The notes beneath the pieces were generated by a model. It worked only from the letters and a program-made list of their open reading frames with translations, was not told the origin of the DNA and made no database searches. Made by a program: the position numbers and the translations under genes. Of a stretch of 64,000 bases of DNA, positions 8,773 to 18,750 are shown piece by piece. The stretch's first letter is position 1, and each line of letters opens with the position of its first letter. Origin of the DNA: UBA1723 sp045629285 (GTDB lineage Bacteria > Bacteroidota > Bacteroidia > Bacteroidales > Paludibacteraceae); assembly GCA_045629285.1 (NCBI GenBank), contig JAZQQY010000015.1, forward strand, positions 1-64,000. The letters run 5' to 3'.

Positions 8773-10410
8773 TCAAGAGCGTTTTTCCAACTCTCTCAAA
8801 TTCTGCATCTTTTTCTCTTTCAAATAATCACTGATTGTGCTCAAGTGTTCGCGCACCTTACCACCACCGAATTCGTAAACTTTCGATACCAAACCATCAA
8901 GGAAGTCACGGTCGTGAGACACAAGGATGATTGTGCCTTCGAAATTCAACAACGCTGATTTCAAAATGTCTTTTGTACGAAGGTCAAGATGGTTAGTAGG
9001 CTCATCCAAAATCAATAGATTCACAGGCTCAAGCAACAGTTTTAGCAAAGCAAGACGTGTTCTCTCTCCTCCTGAAAGCACCTTGACTTTCTTCAACGAT
9101 GCCTCTCCTCCAAACATGAATGCACCAAGCAAATCCTTGATCTTAGTACGAATATCTCCCTGAGCAACATTATCAATTGTCTCAAAAACCGTAAGTTCAC
9201 CATCAAGAAGGGAGGCCTGATTCTGTGCAAAATATCCTATCTGAACATTATGACCGATCTGGCAACTTCCGCCGAATGGCACCTCACTCTTGATACATTT
9301 AACAAGAGTCGACTTACCTTCTCCGTTACGACCGACAAATGCAACCTTATCTCCTCTTTCAATTGTCATGTTGACACCAGAGATGATAACCTTATCGTCG
9401 TATGCTTTCTGTAGATTCTCTACAATAACAGGATAGTTACCTGAACGTGGAGCTGGCTGGAAACGAATCTTCAAAGCAGAAGTATCAACTTCCTCTGGCT
9501 CAATACGCTCAAGTTTTTCAAGCATTTTGACGCGAGACTGCACCTGAAGAGTCTTTGAGTAAGTCCCTTTGAAACGTTCAATGAACTCAATATTTTCAGC
9601 AATAAACTTCTGCTGCTCTTCGTATGCTTTCTGCTGTTGCTCACGTCTTTCCTTACGCAATTCTAGGTAATGAGAATAGTTGACCTTATAGTCGTAGATT
9701 CTTCCCATTGTCACCTCGATAGTACGTGTAGTGATATTGTCGACAAAGGCGCGGTCGTGGGAAATCACGATCACTGCCTTAGCACTGTTCACAATAAAAT
9801 CTTCTAGCCACTGAATTGACTCAATATCAAGATGGTTCGTTGGCTCGTCAAGAAGCAGAACATCTGGTTTCTTCAACAACAATTTGGCAAGCTCGATACG
9901 CATTCTCCAACCACCACTGAAATCGCTTGTCTGGCGATCCAAGTCTGAACGAAGGAATCCGAGACCAATAAGGGTTCTCTCTACATCCTCTTCGTAATTT
10001 GTGTTGTCGATAGCATAAAATTTCTCGCTCAATGCGGAAACTTTCTCAATCAATGCCATATACTCGTCGCTCTCGTAGTCGGTACGTTCGCCTAGCTCTT
10101 TGTTTAGCTCCTCGATTTCCTTCTCCATAGAGAAAAGTTGCTCAAAAGCAAGACTAGCCTCTTCACGTACAGTACGACCGTCCTCTGTCATCAAATGCTG
10201 AGGAAGGTAAGCAATCACAGTATCTTTAGGTGCCGACACATTTCCTCTTGTAGGCTTCTGTACTCCTGCCAAGATCTTCAACAATGTGCTCTTTCCAGCA
10301 CCGTTCTTTCCCATCAACGCAATTCTGTCTTTCTCGTTGACCTGGAAAGAGATGTTTTCAAAAAGTGTTCTGCCGCTGAACTCAACGGCCAATCCATCAA
10401 CTGATATCAT
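8773..10410 (-). CDS. ABC-F family ATPase (ribosome-associated type)
   Basis: This cytoplasmic protein has two tandem ABC domains and no membrane segments. Domain 1 has Walker A GKNGAGKST (~35-43), signature FSGGWRMRIELA and Walker B LLLDEPTNHLD. A charged P-site tRNA interaction linker follows, rich in ERREQQQKAYEEQQ-type helix residues. Domain 2 has GRNGEGKST, LSGGERTRLAL and LILDEPTNHLD. ABC-F proteins act on the ribosome, in translation or as antibiotic protection factors; the sequence alone does not say which. The C-terminal tail is short and basic (LKEKKMQNLRELEKRS). It lies 5 bases after a lipoprotein gene and 27 before the M13 peptidase gene, suggesting one transcription unit. Confidence 0.93.
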   Translation of the reverse strand: MISVDGLAVEFSGRTLFENISFQVNEKDRIALMGKNGAGKSTLLKILAGVQKPTRGNVSAPKDTVIAYLPQHLMTEDGRTVREEASLAFEQLFSMEKEIEELNKELGERTDYESDEYMALIEKVSALSEKFYAIDNTNYEEDVERTLIGLGFLRSDLDRQTSDFSGGWRMRIELAKLLLKKPDVLLLDEPTNHLDIESIQWLEDFIVNSAKAVIVISHDRAFVDNITTRTIEVTMGRIYDYKVNYSHYLELRKERREQQQKAYEEQQKFIAENIEFIERFKGTYSKTLQVQSRVKMLEKLERIEPEEVDTSALKIRFQPAPRSGNYPVIVENLQKAYDDKVIISGVNMTIERGDKVAFVGRNGEGKSTLVKCIKSEVPFGGSCQIGHNVQIGYFAQNQASLLDGELTVFETIDNVAQGDIRTKIKDLLGAFMFGGEASLKKVKVLSGGERTRLALLKLLLEPVNLLILDEPTNHLDLRTKDILKSALLNFEGTIILVSHDRDFLDGLVSKVYEFGGGKVREHLSTISDYLKEKKMQNLRELEKRS

Positions 10411-10415
10411 TATTA

Positions 10416-11048
10416 TTATTTAATTTTCAAGCTCTTTATAATGCCAGTCAATTCTTTATAACGACTAGCTCTCAAAGATTCAGGCATCTCCAAACGAACA
10501 GAGTAAACCTTCTTCTTCTTTTCATCGTAGAAAACATAACGCTCCTTGAAAATCTGAGCTTCTTTATGCAATGCAGCAATTCTAGCTGCTGAATATCCAG
10601 CAAAAGGAACAACCTCGTTTGCTATCAACTCATAACCAGCATCCGTAGAATATACGTCATTCACCATCACCTTTGCAATCGCATCAACATCTGATGCCTC
10701 TACTGTCTCTGGCGACAAAAGTGCACAATAGATGATTCTGACATTTTTCTCTACAGAATCCATAGTCATGTATGTCATGAAACTATCAATATGTCCTGTC
10801 TTATAGTCTCCAATCAAAATTTTTTCATCAACAATATCGTAACCACGAAATGTATGGTTTTCAGGATAAGCAACGCTAAATTCACCTACCGACAAAACAG
10901 GGACATCCGGTAAGTCGCCTCCACCTATACCATTTCCACCACCTACAACTTCAACATCGTCTTCCTTACACGAGGTAAAAACCATTGATGACAAGCCTAA
11001 TACTAAACATGAAATCTTCGCTAACTTCCAAAAACTAAATTTTTCCAT
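10416..11048 (-). CDS. Lipoprotein of unknown function
   Basis: I do not recognise a family in this 210-residue protein. It has a lipoprotein signal peptide (MVFTSC lipobox) followed by an acidic and Gly-rich spacer (KEDDVEVVGGGNGIGGGD). The rest is a compact domain of ~170 residues with mixed alpha/beta character, a single putative domain and no catalytic motif. The 5' UTR carries AAATAGGGTAT directly before the ATG, shared with three other exported-protein genes in the window. Its promoter at 11074-11105 probably drives the ABC-F and M13 genes as well. Confidence 0.75.
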   Translation of the reverse strand: MEKFSFWKLAKISCLVLGLSSMVFTSCKEDDVEVVGGGNGIGGGDLPDVPVLSVGEFSVAYPENHTFRGYDIVDEKILIGDYKTGHIDSFMTYMTMDSVEKNVRIIYCALLSPETVEASDVDAIAKVMVNDVYSTDAGYELIANEVVPFAGYSAARIAALHKEAQIFKERYVFYDEKKKKVYSVRLEMPESLRASRYKELTGIIKSLKIK

Positions 11049-11073
11049 ATACCCTATTTTAAAATTTACTTAG

Positions 11074-11105
11074 CAAAGGTAATATTTTTGTTTTACAAAT
11101 TCAAA
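11074..11105 (-). promoter_or_regulatory. Promoter of lipoprotein/ABC-F/M13 group
   Basis: The minus strand reads TTTG-N20-TACCTTTG, a full consensus match. Confidence 0.75.
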
Positions 11106-11137
11106 TCAAGCGTAAATCATACATCATAGGCGTAAAA

Positions 11138-11163
11138 AAACCGGATCTTTTCAGACCCGGTTT
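11138..11163 (-). terminator. Terminator after secDF
   Basis: The stem AAACCGGGTC / GATCCGGTTT on the minus strand (10 bp with one G-U) is followed by a T run. Confidence 0.9.
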
Positions 11164-11187
11164 TTACTATATATCGAAAGTGATTAA

Positions 11188-14100
11188 TTATGCTCTTTCA
11201 GCTAGAGCCTTCTCTTTCGCGATTCTTTTAGCCTCTTCCTCTTCATCAGCCTTTGCTGAGTAGTACTTGCAAGCGAATGGAGCTGCAATGAAGATTGAAG
11301 AATAAGTACCGACGATTACACCGATCAACATAGCGAAGATGAATCCACGGATTGTCTCACCACCGAAGAAGAAGATGATAACCAACACGATTAATGTACT
11401 CAATGATGTACTGAATGTACGGCTTAGAGTTGAACTGATTGCATCGTTGAATACCTGCTGCTTGTCAAACTCTGCAGAACCCTTTCGGTTGCGGATAAAC
11501 TCACGGATACGGTCGAAGATAACCACCTTATCGTTGATAGAGTAACCGATCACAGTCAAGATAGCTGCGATGAATGACTGGTCAACCTCCAATGAGAATG
11601 GAACGATTCCTGTCAATGGCAATATGCTGTACAACAATAGGATGAACAATGTATCGTGAACAAGAGCAACCAATGCTCCACCAGAATAAGCAATACGGCT
11701 AAATCTCAAGAAGATATACAAACCGATACCTAGCATAGCGATCAAGATAGCAAATACAGCTGAAATCTTGATATCGTCTGCCATTGTAGGTCCTACCTTC
11801 TGTGAAGACTGGATACCGTAAGTAACCTCTGACTGAGCATCTGCTAGTGCAGCTGTACCATCGTTAACAACATAACGGTTAACAAACATCTCCTCTGTAA
11901 CACCATCATTCAACATTGGCTTCAATGAATTGAACAACTTAGTCTCGATATCTGCATCAACATCGTTCTCAGTATCCTGGATACGGTAGTTAGTTGAGAT
12001 ACGAACCTGATCAGCAGTACCGATTGTGATAACGCTTGCGTTAAGTGACTTATCCAACACATCCTTAACCTCACCAGTTGAAACCTCCTTCTCAAACTTA
12101 ACTGTGTAGTTTCTACCACCAGAGAAGTCAATACCCTGCTGCATACCTACTGCAACCAAAGCAATAACAGCGGCAACAATAACACCAGCAGCAACCATCA
12201 TATATGGTTTAGACTCACCGATGAAGTCGTACTTAACATTCTTAAACCAGTTCTCAGAGAACTTAGTAGAGAATGTAAGCTCCTCGAAGCCTTTTTTATT
12301 TGAATACAAGTCAAAGATCAAACGAGTAACGAAAATTGCAGTCAACAATGAGCAAAGGATACCGATAATCAATGTTGTAGCGAATCCCTTGATAGGACCT
12401 GTACCGAAGTAAGCCAAAATGATACCAGTCAAGATTGTAGTCACGTTAGCATCGATGATAGCACTCATCGCATTACCGTAACCATCCTTCAACGCTTGCT
12501 TCATACCCTTACCAGTTGCCAACTCCTCACGGATACGCTCGTAGATCAACACGTTAGCGTCGACTGCCATACCCAAAGTAAGCACGATACCTGCGATACC
12601 AGGCAATGTCAAAACGGCTTTCAAAGAAGCCAAAACACCGAAGATCAAGAATACGTTGCAAACCAAAGCGGCATCAGCGATAAGTCCTGGCACCAAACCA
12701 TAGTAAGCAACCATATAAATAAGTACAAGAGCAAATGCAACGATGAATGAAATCATACCAGCGTTAATTGCCTCCTGACCTAGAGATGGTCCAACAACAT
12801 CCTCCTGAACAATCTTTGCAGGAGCTGGCATCTTACCACTCTTCAATACGTTAGCCAAGTCTTTTGCCTCGTTTACTGAGAAATCTCCTGTGATCTCTGA
12901 ACGTCCACCTGCGATCTCACCGTTTACACGAGGATATGAATATACATAACCGTCAAGAACGATAGCAATACACTTTCCTACGTTCTCACGAGTCATCTTA
13001 GCCCATGTCTTTGCACCTTCCTGATTCATCTCCATGCTTACTGCAGCATAGATAGACTTGTCGTTGAAGTCAGCCTTAGCGTCTGTTACGCTAGCACCAG
13101 TCAACTGTGCCTTTCTCTCCTTACCCTTCAAAGCCTTAGACTTCAACGCGATAAGTCCGAAGTAACCGTTGAACTCCTCCTTGACTGTCCAAGCGAAGAA
13201 TGTTGAAGATGGGATCAAACCTTTTGCACGACCCATGTTCAAATACTCTGCTACCTTAGCTGTATCGCTATAGTGTGCATAACCTACACGTGGACCAGGA
13301 TAAACCTGACCAGTCTGGAAGTTGATGCTTGGCTGCAAGTATGAGAACAATGATGTTACACCTTCTGTATTAGATGAATCTGCAGCAAGATTTGCAAGCA
13401 AACTGTCAGACTCTGATTCAGCAGGAGCTGCTGTCTTCTCTGTCTCAGCAGTATTCTTGTTCATCTCAGCAACCATCTCGTTTACTGCAGAAATGTTACG
13501 AGCAATTTCAGAGAACTCTGTAGTTTCCCAGAATGCCAAATCGGCACTACCCTGAAGCAACTTACGTACACGCTCTGGCTCCTTTACACCTGGCATCTCA
13601 ATCAAGATACGGCTTGAACCCTCAAGTTTCTGGATATTTGGCTGAACCACACCATAACGGTCGATACGAGAACGAAGCACATTGAATGAGTTGTCGATAG
13701 CGCTATCTACCTCTTCTCTCAACACCTTGATGACTTCGTCGTTTGTTGATGTGTAGTTAATCTTGCTCTTCAAAGTATAACCGCTGAAGATAGAAGCCAA
13801 CTGGCCACCTGGGTTAACTTCGTTGAATGCATTAATGAACAGTGTTAAGAAGTCTTTCTGTGAAGTCTTCTGATCTTCTCTTGCCTTAGCAAGTGCCTTT
13901 GTGAAAGCCTCATCTGATGCCTGATTGCCTGCAAGAGCCTTCAAGATGTCCGGAACAGATACTTCCATCACCACATTCATACCACCTCTCAAGTCCAAAC
14001 CTAAGTTCAACTCTTTCTCACGGCACTCTTTCAACGACCATGCTGACTCGTTGTGGCTTGCTAACGTATCCATGTACGCATTGTACTTCTGAACATCTCC

Positions 14101-14220
14101 CTCAGCGTATGCCTCTGCTTCACTCTTATAGTGGTTAGAGACAAACGTGAACGAAAGCGAATACACGCATGCCAAAAAAAGAGCAACAATCAGAAACCAT
14201 ACAATTCCTTTGTTTTGCAT
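11188..14220 (-). CDS. secDF: Fused protein translocase subunit SecDF
   Basis: SecDF uses the proton gradient to pull proteins released from SecYEG across the inner membrane. In Bacteroidota SecD and SecF are fused, and the length of 1010 residues fits. The SecD half has a first membrane helix, the DLRGGMNVVMEV motif (~75), a large periplasmic region, and membrane helices with GLVPGLIADAALVCNV, TLGMAVDANVLIYERIREE and GTGPIKGFA. The SecF half begins around residue 670 and has DFSGGRNYTVKFE, YSINDKVVIFDRIREF and GGETIRGF. An acidic low-complexity insert (~255-285) separates parts of the periplasmic region. It is monocistronic, with a TAAATTTG -7 box at 14271-14278. Confidence 0.97.
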   Translation of the reverse strand: MQNKGIVWFLIVALFLACVYSLSFTFVSNHYKSEAEAYAEGDVQKYNAYMDTLASHNESAWSLKECREKELNLGLDLRGGMNVVMEVSVPDILKALAGNQASDEAFTKALAKAREDQKTSQKDFLTLFINAFNEVNPGGQLASIFSGYTLKSKINYTSTNDEVIKVLREEVDSAIDNSFNVLRSRIDRYGVVQPNIQKLEGSSRILIEMPGVKEPERVRKLLQGSADLAFWETTEFSEIARNISAVNEMVAEMNKNTAETEKTAAPAESESDSLLANLAADSSNTEGVTSLFSYLQPSINFQTGQVYPGPRVGYAHYSDTAKVAEYLNMGRAKGLIPSSTFFAWTVKEEFNGYFGLIALKSKALKGKERKAQLTGASVTDAKADFNDKSIYAAVSMEMNQEGAKTWAKMTRENVGKCIAIVLDGYVYSYPRVNGEIAGGRSEITGDFSVNEAKDLANVLKSGKMPAPAKIVQEDVVGPSLGQEAINAGMISFIVAFALVLIYMVAYYGLVPGLIADAALVCNVFLIFGVLASLKAVLTLPGIAGIVLTLGMAVDANVLIYERIREELATGKGMKQALKDGYGNAMSAIIDANVTTILTGIILAYFGTGPIKGFATTLIIGILCSLLTAIFVTRLIFDLYSNKKGFEELTFSTKFSENWFKNVKYDFIGESKPYMMVAAGVIVAAVIALVAVGMQQGIDFSGGRNYTVKFEKEVSTGEVKDVLDKSLNASVITIGTADQVRISTNYRIQDTENDVDADIETKLFNSLKPMLNDGVTEEMFVNRYVVNDGTAALADAQSEVTYGIQSSQKVGPTMADDIKISAVFAILIAMLGIGLYIFLRFSRIAYSGGALVALVHDTLFILLLYSILPLTGIVPFSLEVDQSFIAAILTVIGYSINDKVVIFDRIREFIRNRKGSAEFDKQQVFNDAISSTLSRTFSTSLSTLIVLVIIFFFGGETIRGFIFAMLIGVIVGTYSSIFIAAPFACKYYSAKADEEEEAKRIAKEKALAERA

Positions 14221-14392
14221 TTTTTTGTTTATTTAATTTTTTTATTTATATTCTTAACACTATTAATGCGCAAATTTAAGATAAAAAATTTGCATTTACT
14301 TATTTTTCGCCATTTTTTTGAAGTTTTCAATTACATTCTACAAGTAAAAATACGATTCTCACATTCTTTTTCTCTTCATCATAAAATAGTAA

Positions 14393-14413
14393 GGGCAGGT
14401 TTCTTTCCTGCCC
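14393..14413 (-). terminator. Possible terminator after M16 peptidase gene
   Basis: Perfect 7-bp arms GGGCAGG/CCTGCCC lie ~25 bases past the stop of the M16 gene. The minus-strand T run is interrupted (TTACTATTTTAT). Confidence 0.6.
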
Positions 14414-14437
14414 GATCCATATAATTCAAATTCTATG

Positions 14438-15670
14438 CTATTTCGTGTATATCAACGACGACAATTTATCTTCCGCAAATACGTCGTTGGCTATCTCCCA
14501 AAGCTGCTTCGACGTGATCTTCGCGATTCTTTCGGCAACAACTGCGTTAGACTCGTTCATGCCGAAGAAAAGAAAACTTTTCGCCATGTTGAGTGCAGAA
14601 TTCTCTCTGTTCTCCTGCGCAATCGCTAGCTGTCCCATCAACTGTCGCTTTGCTCTTTCCAACTGCGACGATGGCATCTCCTTGTCTCGAAGATTCTTCA
14701 ACTCCTTATATATAATATGTAGGCACTTCTCTGTGTCCTCATGCTCCGTACCGAAATAGATGTTGATCAAGCCGTCGTCGGAATAGGCAGTGTAAGCTGA
14801 TTCGACAGTATATGCCAATCCTCTCTTTTCTCGCACCGCAAGATTTAGTTTTGAATTCATTCCCGGACCACCAAGAATATTATTCAATAAATATAAGGGT
14901 AGACGACGTTCATCCGACAACGAATATGCTCTTGCTCCAATCAACGCATGTGTCTGATGCGTACTTAGATTCTTGCGCACGTGGTCTGGAACATACACTG
15001 CTGATTTCTGTCGACTCTTAGTACTGAATTTGGCAGCAACGTCGCCGAAATATTTCTCTGCTAGCCTCATCACTTTCTTAAAAGGGATATTGCCGACTGA
15101 GAAAAACAAAATCCTATCCGTAAAATAATTGTTGGCGACAAAACGCAACGCATGCTCCGTAGTGTACTCCTGAAGACGTTCTGCGTCGCCAAGAATATTT
15201 CTGCCTAATTGAGAATTCTTGAAAATGATGCTTTCAAACTCATCATAGATCAATTCCGACGGAGAGTCGTTATAAGAGTTGATCTCTTCTATAATAACGT
15301 CGACTTCCTTCTCAATCTCATGAGCAGGAAATGTAGGATGAAAAACGATATCAGAGCATAGGTCGACAGCCTTTTCAAAATCGGCAGTCAACACAGTGGA
15401 ATATACGAATGTCTCCTCTTTTGTGGTGTAGGCATTGATCTCCCCTCCCACTCCTTCAAGACGGTTGAGGATATGCCACGAATTTCTTTTCGTAGTACCC
15501 TTGAACAACATATGCTCTATGAAATGAGCCATGCCGCTCTCGTCGGCCTCCTCATCACGGGTGCCGGCATTGATTGCAAAACCACAATAAGCTACCTGCG
15601 ACGTTTCCTCCTTGTGCACTATGCGAACACCGTTAGGAAGCGTTGCTGTATGTATATTCGTATCTGTCAT
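14438..15670 (-). CDS. M16 family zinc peptidase (processing-peptidase/PqqL-like)
   Basis: The 410-residue protein carries the inverted zinc motif HFIEHMLF (HxxEH) near residue 47, with a downstream Glu in VIIEEINSYNDSP for the third ligand. The sequence around it (GTRDEEADESGMAHFIEH as AGTRDE plus ESGMAH) is typical of the mitochondrial processing peptidase beta-like bacterial proteins. The second half has the inactive M16 C domain with GGPGMNSKLNLAVREKRGLAY. No signal peptide is visible, so it probably acts in the cytoplasm. Its start overlaps the stop of the DUF3109 gene by 4 bases, indicating translational coupling in the kdsA-DUF3109-M16 group. Confidence 0.93.
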   Translation of the reverse strand: MTDTNIHTATLPNGVRIVHKEETSQVAYCGFAINAGTRDEEADESGMAHFIEHMLFKGTTKRNSWHILNRLEGVGGEINAYTTKEETFVYSTVLTADFEKAVDLCSDIVFHPTFPAHEIEKEVDVIIEEINSYNDSPSELIYDEFESIIFKNSQLGRNILGDAERLQEYTTEHALRFVANNYFTDRILFFSVGNIPFKKVMRLAEKYFGDVAAKFSTKSRQKSAVYVPDHVRKNLSTHQTHALIGARAYSLSDERRLPLYLLNNILGGPGMNSKLNLAVREKRGLAYTVESAYTAYSDDGLINIYFGTEHEDTEKCLHIIYKELKNLRDKEMPSSQLERAKRQLMGQLAIAQENRENSALNMAKSFLFFGMNESNAVVAERIAKITSKQLWEIANDVFAEDKLSSLIYTK

Positions 15671-16251
15671 TTAATCATTCCTTGCTTTTTCAACTCGCCG
15701 ACGCACAATTCTAATTCATCGTACCACTCCTGACCGAATCTGCGAATCAACGGTTCTTTCAAAAATTTGTAAACAGGAAGATCATTGATGCTTCCCAATT
15801 TTCTTGCACATTTGCAGACATCCCACTTGTGATAGTTGACTGCAATATTATCTCCTACCTTGTCAAGACGGACTGGATATAGATGGCAAGATATAGGCTT
15901 GTAGAAATCGCTACGACCTTCACGATAGGCAACCTCAAGAGCACATTTGCACATGCCATCTTCATCGATAGTAGTGAAAACGCACTCTCTTCCGTTGACG
16001 ATGGATGTCACCTTGTCTCCCTGTGGATCAGTGTACCATACTCCCTGCTCCTTGATCACCTTCTTGGATTCTTCGGAAAGCTGGTCCCATACGACGTTGA
16101 CAAGTCGCTCCAAAATCGGAATTTCATCATCTTCCAACGGAGCCCCACAGTCGCCCTCGATACAGCATATACCTTTACACTTCGCCAAATCACAAAGGAA
16201 TCGGCGTTCCAAAACATCGAAACTTACAATTGTATCTTGAACCTGTAGCAT
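15667..16251 (-). CDS. DUF3109 family Cys-rich protein
   Basis: The 194-residue cytoplasmic protein has many cysteines placed like the DUF3109/YkgJ metal-binding families. They occur in FLCDLAKCKGICCIEGDCGAP (shown in full by C20, C25, C29, C30 and C35 approximately), then GRECVFTTIDEDGMCKCALE, PISCHLYPVR and WDVCKCARKLG. The pattern suggests an iron-sulfur or zinc site, but the function of the family is not known. It lies 2 bases after kdsA and overlaps the M16 gene by 4 bases, so all three are co-transcribed. The length is normal for the family. Confidence 0.9.
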   Translation of the reverse strand: MLQVQDTIVSFDVLERRFLCDLAKCKGICCIEGDCGAPLEDDEIPILERLVNVVWDQLSEESKKVIKEQGVWYTDPQGDKVTSIVNGRECVFTTIDEDGMCKCALEVAYREGRSDFYKPISCHLYPVRLDKVGDNIAVNYHKWDVCKCARKLGSINDLPVYKFLKEPLIRRFGQEWYDELELCVGELKKQGMIK

Positions 16252-16253
16252 AA

Positions 16254-17081
16254 TTACAACTCAACTACTGCCTTACGCAATTTCACCAACTTAGTAAGCA
16301 ATGCCTCTGCCAAATCTAGACGAAGCATGTTCGCACCGTCGCTCTTAGCTACACTTGGATCCATGTGTGTCTCCATGAACAATCCGTCTGCACCGACAGC
16401 GATACCAGCACGAGCAATAGTCTCGATCATATCAGGATTTCCACCAGTCACACCAGAAGTCTGGTTTGGCTGCTGAAGCGAGTGAGTGATATCAAGCACT
16501 ACAGGGAAACCGATCTTCTGCATTGTAGGAATTCCACGATAGTCGACAATCAAATCCTGGTAACCAAACTCCGTACCGCGATCTGTCAACAATACCTTAT
16601 CGTTGCCGCACTCCTTGATCTTGCCAGCCGCAAACTTCATCGACTCTGGAGAGATGAACTGCCCCTTCTTGATATTGACAACTTTTCCTGTCTTTGCTGC
16701 AGCCACAAGGATATCAGTCTGTCGACAAAGGAATGCCGGAATCTGAAGCACGTCGACATACTTGGCAGCCATGTCAGCCTCAGCAGCAGAGTGGATATCT
16801 GTCACTACAGGAATATTATATTTCTCCCCCACTCTCTTCAAAATATCAAGAGCCTTCTCGTCGCCGATACCAGAGAAACTGTCAAGACGCGAACGGTTAG
16901 CCTTTCTGTACGAGCCCTTGAAAATATAAGGGATATGAAGCTTGTCACAGATAGCCACCATCTTGTCAGCGATCTCGAAAGCCATCTCCTCACCTTCGAT
17001 ACAGCAAGGTCCTGCCATCAAGAAGAAATTATTGTCGGCAAGATATTTTAGTTTTGGAATGAAAGAGTAATCCATAGTCAT
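16254..17081 (-). CDS. kdsA: 3-deoxy-8-phosphooctulonate synthase (KDO8P synthase)
   Basis: KdsA condenses phosphoenolpyruvate with arabinose-5-phosphate to form KDO-8-phosphate for lipid A/LPS assembly in the cytoplasm. Visible family motifs are the N-terminal MAGPCCIEGEEMAFEIA (Cys of the metal site near residue 26), FKGSYRKANRSR with the PEP-binding Lys and Arg, TDIHSAAEAD, DVLQIPAFLCRQTD, KKGQFISPESM, TDRGTEFGY and the C-terminal ADGLFMETHMDPS. The length of 275 is standard. It is the first gene of the kdsA-DUF3109-M16 unit. The -7 box TAAATTTG at 17097-17104 sits against the end of the upstream transporter gene. Confidence 0.96.
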   Translation of the reverse strand: MTMDYSFIPKLKYLADNNFFLMAGPCCIEGEEMAFEIADKMVAICDKLHIPYIFKGSYRKANRSRLDSFSGIGDEKALDILKRVGEKYNIPVVTDIHSAAEADMAAKYVDVLQIPAFLCRQTDILVAAAKTGKVVNIKKGQFISPESMKFAAGKIKECGNDKVLLTDRGTEFGYQDLIVDYRGIPTMQKIGFPVVLDITHSLQQPNQTSGVTGGNPDMIETIARAGIAVGADGLFMETHMDPSVAKSDGANMLRLDLAEALLTKLVKLRKAVVEL

Positions 17082-17110
17082 ATATTATGTTTTCTGCAAA
17101 TTTACGAAAA

Positions 17111-18097
17111 TTATTTAACGACGGGAGTATTCCCCATCATTTCCTTCTCCTTATTCTTTCTATACAACTGCCAACTGTTGAACACATTGTGCCAGATGCT
17201 ATAGAATCCTCCTGCAATGGAAGTAATCGGCGTGAAGAAGGTATAGCCTACCCAAATTGCGAAGACGGTGTTCTTCTGGCCCAACGCCTGACCACCACTG
17301 ATCTCGTCGTTGAATTTTCTACCGAACAATTTTCCGAATGCAAACTGAGATACGCAAGCTATGAGCGAAGCAGTACCGATGCCGACAACCGTTGCTACAG
17401 TAAGATCAGTCGCCAATACAGCATAACGGACAGTGACTGCGATAGCGATAGAGAGCGAAACGGCCCAGATATAGAAAGCCAAATCTTTAGTGGAAATAAC
17501 GACTTTATGAAATGCTGGCAAAAACTGTCTGACCAACACAGCCAAAAAGAAAGGGCAAATCAACATAGGAAATACCTTTGCCATAATTCTGAAGAAAGCA
17601 ACCCAGAATGTGATTCCACTCTCAGGATTAAGAATCGGAACAATGGCAGAGATGGCGACCGTAGTAACGAGATTAATGAACATGGTATATGATACCAGCG
17701 TCGCTCCGTTTCCTCCAAGTTTCTGGGTAAGCACGGCAGCTGCAGTCGCCGTAGGGCAGATGAAACAGATCATAGCCGACTCAAAAGTGATTCTAAATGA
17801 ACATTCAGGATAGAAACAAACTAATCCTCCTAGCACCACAAACAACATAATCTGGAATGCAAGACCGTAGAAATGCCAGCGTTGCCAGCATAGATCACGA
17901 ATATTTATCTTACAGAAAGAGATGAACAACATCGTGAAAATCAACACTGGCTGAACAATATGAACGATGTCAGTCGCATTTGTGCGCCACTCCGTCGACA
18001 CGGGAAGCAAATAATGCCATACCAAATAACACGTTGCTCCGAACATCATAGCGCAAGGCAACGTCCAATCCCTCAAAAATTTCAAAACCGGATTCAT
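17111..18097 (-). CDS. Bile acid:sodium symporter-like (BASS/SBF fold) membrane transporter
   Basis: The 328-residue integral membrane protein has about nine to ten hydrophobic helices. It resembles the BASS/SBF transporter superfamily: CPTATAAAVLTQKLGGNGATLVS in the middle (cited as CPTATAAAV and LGGNGATL) and GGQALGQKNTVFAIWVGY near the end match the two crossover regions of that fold. The substrate cannot be told. It lies 29 bases upstream of the kdsA start and is transcribed in the same direction, but kdsA has its own -7 box. A TAATTTTG -7 box for this gene is at 18120-18127. Confidence 0.8.
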   Translation of the reverse strand: MNPVLKFLRDWTLPCAMMFGATCYLVWHYLLPVSTEWRTNATDIVHIVQPVLIFTMLFISFCKINIRDLCWQRWHFYGLAFQIMLFVVLGGLVCFYPECSFRITFESAMICFICPTATAAAVLTQKLGGNGATLVSYTMFINLVTTVAISAIVPILNPESGITFWVAFFRIMAKVFPMLICPFFLAVLVRQFLPAFHKVVISTKDLAFYIWAVSLSIAIAVTVRYAVLATDLTVATVVGIGTASLIACVSQFAFGKLFGRKFNDEISGGQALGQKNTVFAIWVGYTFFTPITSIAGGFYSIWHNVFNSWQLYRKNKEKEMMGNTPVVK

Positions 18098-18187
18098 CTG
18101 TAGTCTTAATTTTCGGCTGCAAAATTAGCAAAAAAAATCGGCATTAGATTCAACAAACGAACTAATACCGGTTTCTAAATTTCTTAT

Positions 18188-18709
18188 TTATCTTCCTCTT
18201 TCAAGCATTTCTTTGGTAAGAAGCAATGTGCATGCGGCCGAGCCGTCACGTTGAGCGTCTATTCTCCAATGTTTGACATCCATCTGTTCATCATTGTTTT
18301 TCCAATTAGCCAAGGTATCACCATCTAAATCAGTTATTAAGAGGTTCTTTCCATTTAGGTTAGCAAACTGTTCCAAAACACGATGTTGCAAAGACTTATT
18401 CCTATCCTTTTTTTCAGGAACCCAATGATAAATCGTATCCAATGCGACTGTGGTTTCCGGCTCGACAACATACCAGATAGTATCTTTATGATGGCGATGC
18501 CCCCATGCAGATCCGCTATGATCATACCAATCCTCATAATGTTCATCTTCAAAATCATTAGCGAACGAAATCCGTAATGAATCTGACGTATTGTTCTTTA
18601 CTTTGATATAAAACGAATCTTCCTCGTCTTCAGGACAAGCGGTAAGCGACAGCAACAAACCTCCAATAAAAGGCAGGATAAATAAATTACGCATTTTATT
18701 TAGTGTCAT
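18188..18709 (-). CDS. Small lipoprotein of unknown function
   Basis: The 173-residue protein has a lipoprotein signal (LLSLTAC lipobox) followed by PEDEEDSFYIKVKNNTSDSL. The mature part is rich in Trp, His and Asp (AWGHRHHKDTIWYVVEPE). It looks like a small beta-sandwich surface protein, but I recognise no family. The ATG at 18694 (MRNLFILPF) is an alternative and perhaps better start, as it leaves the signal peptide with a normal short n-region. Confidence 0.65.
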   Translation of the reverse strand: MTLNKMRNLFILPFIGGLLLSLTACPEDEEDSFYIKVKNNTSDSLRISFANDFEDEHYEDWYDHSGSAWGHRHHKDTIWYVVEPETTVALDTIYHWVPEKKDRNKSLQHRVLEQFANLNGKNLLITDLDGDTLANWKNNDEQMDVKHWRIDAQRDGSAACTLLLTKEMLERGR

Positions 18710-18750
18710 ACAAAAACAATCCTTAACTCTTAATTTTTCATTCTTAATTC

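Noticed and set aside
16365..17051. A 228-codon plus-strand frame opposite kdsA
   Set aside because: The minus-strand frame encodes a complete KdsA with all motifs; the other has no domain and no promoter.
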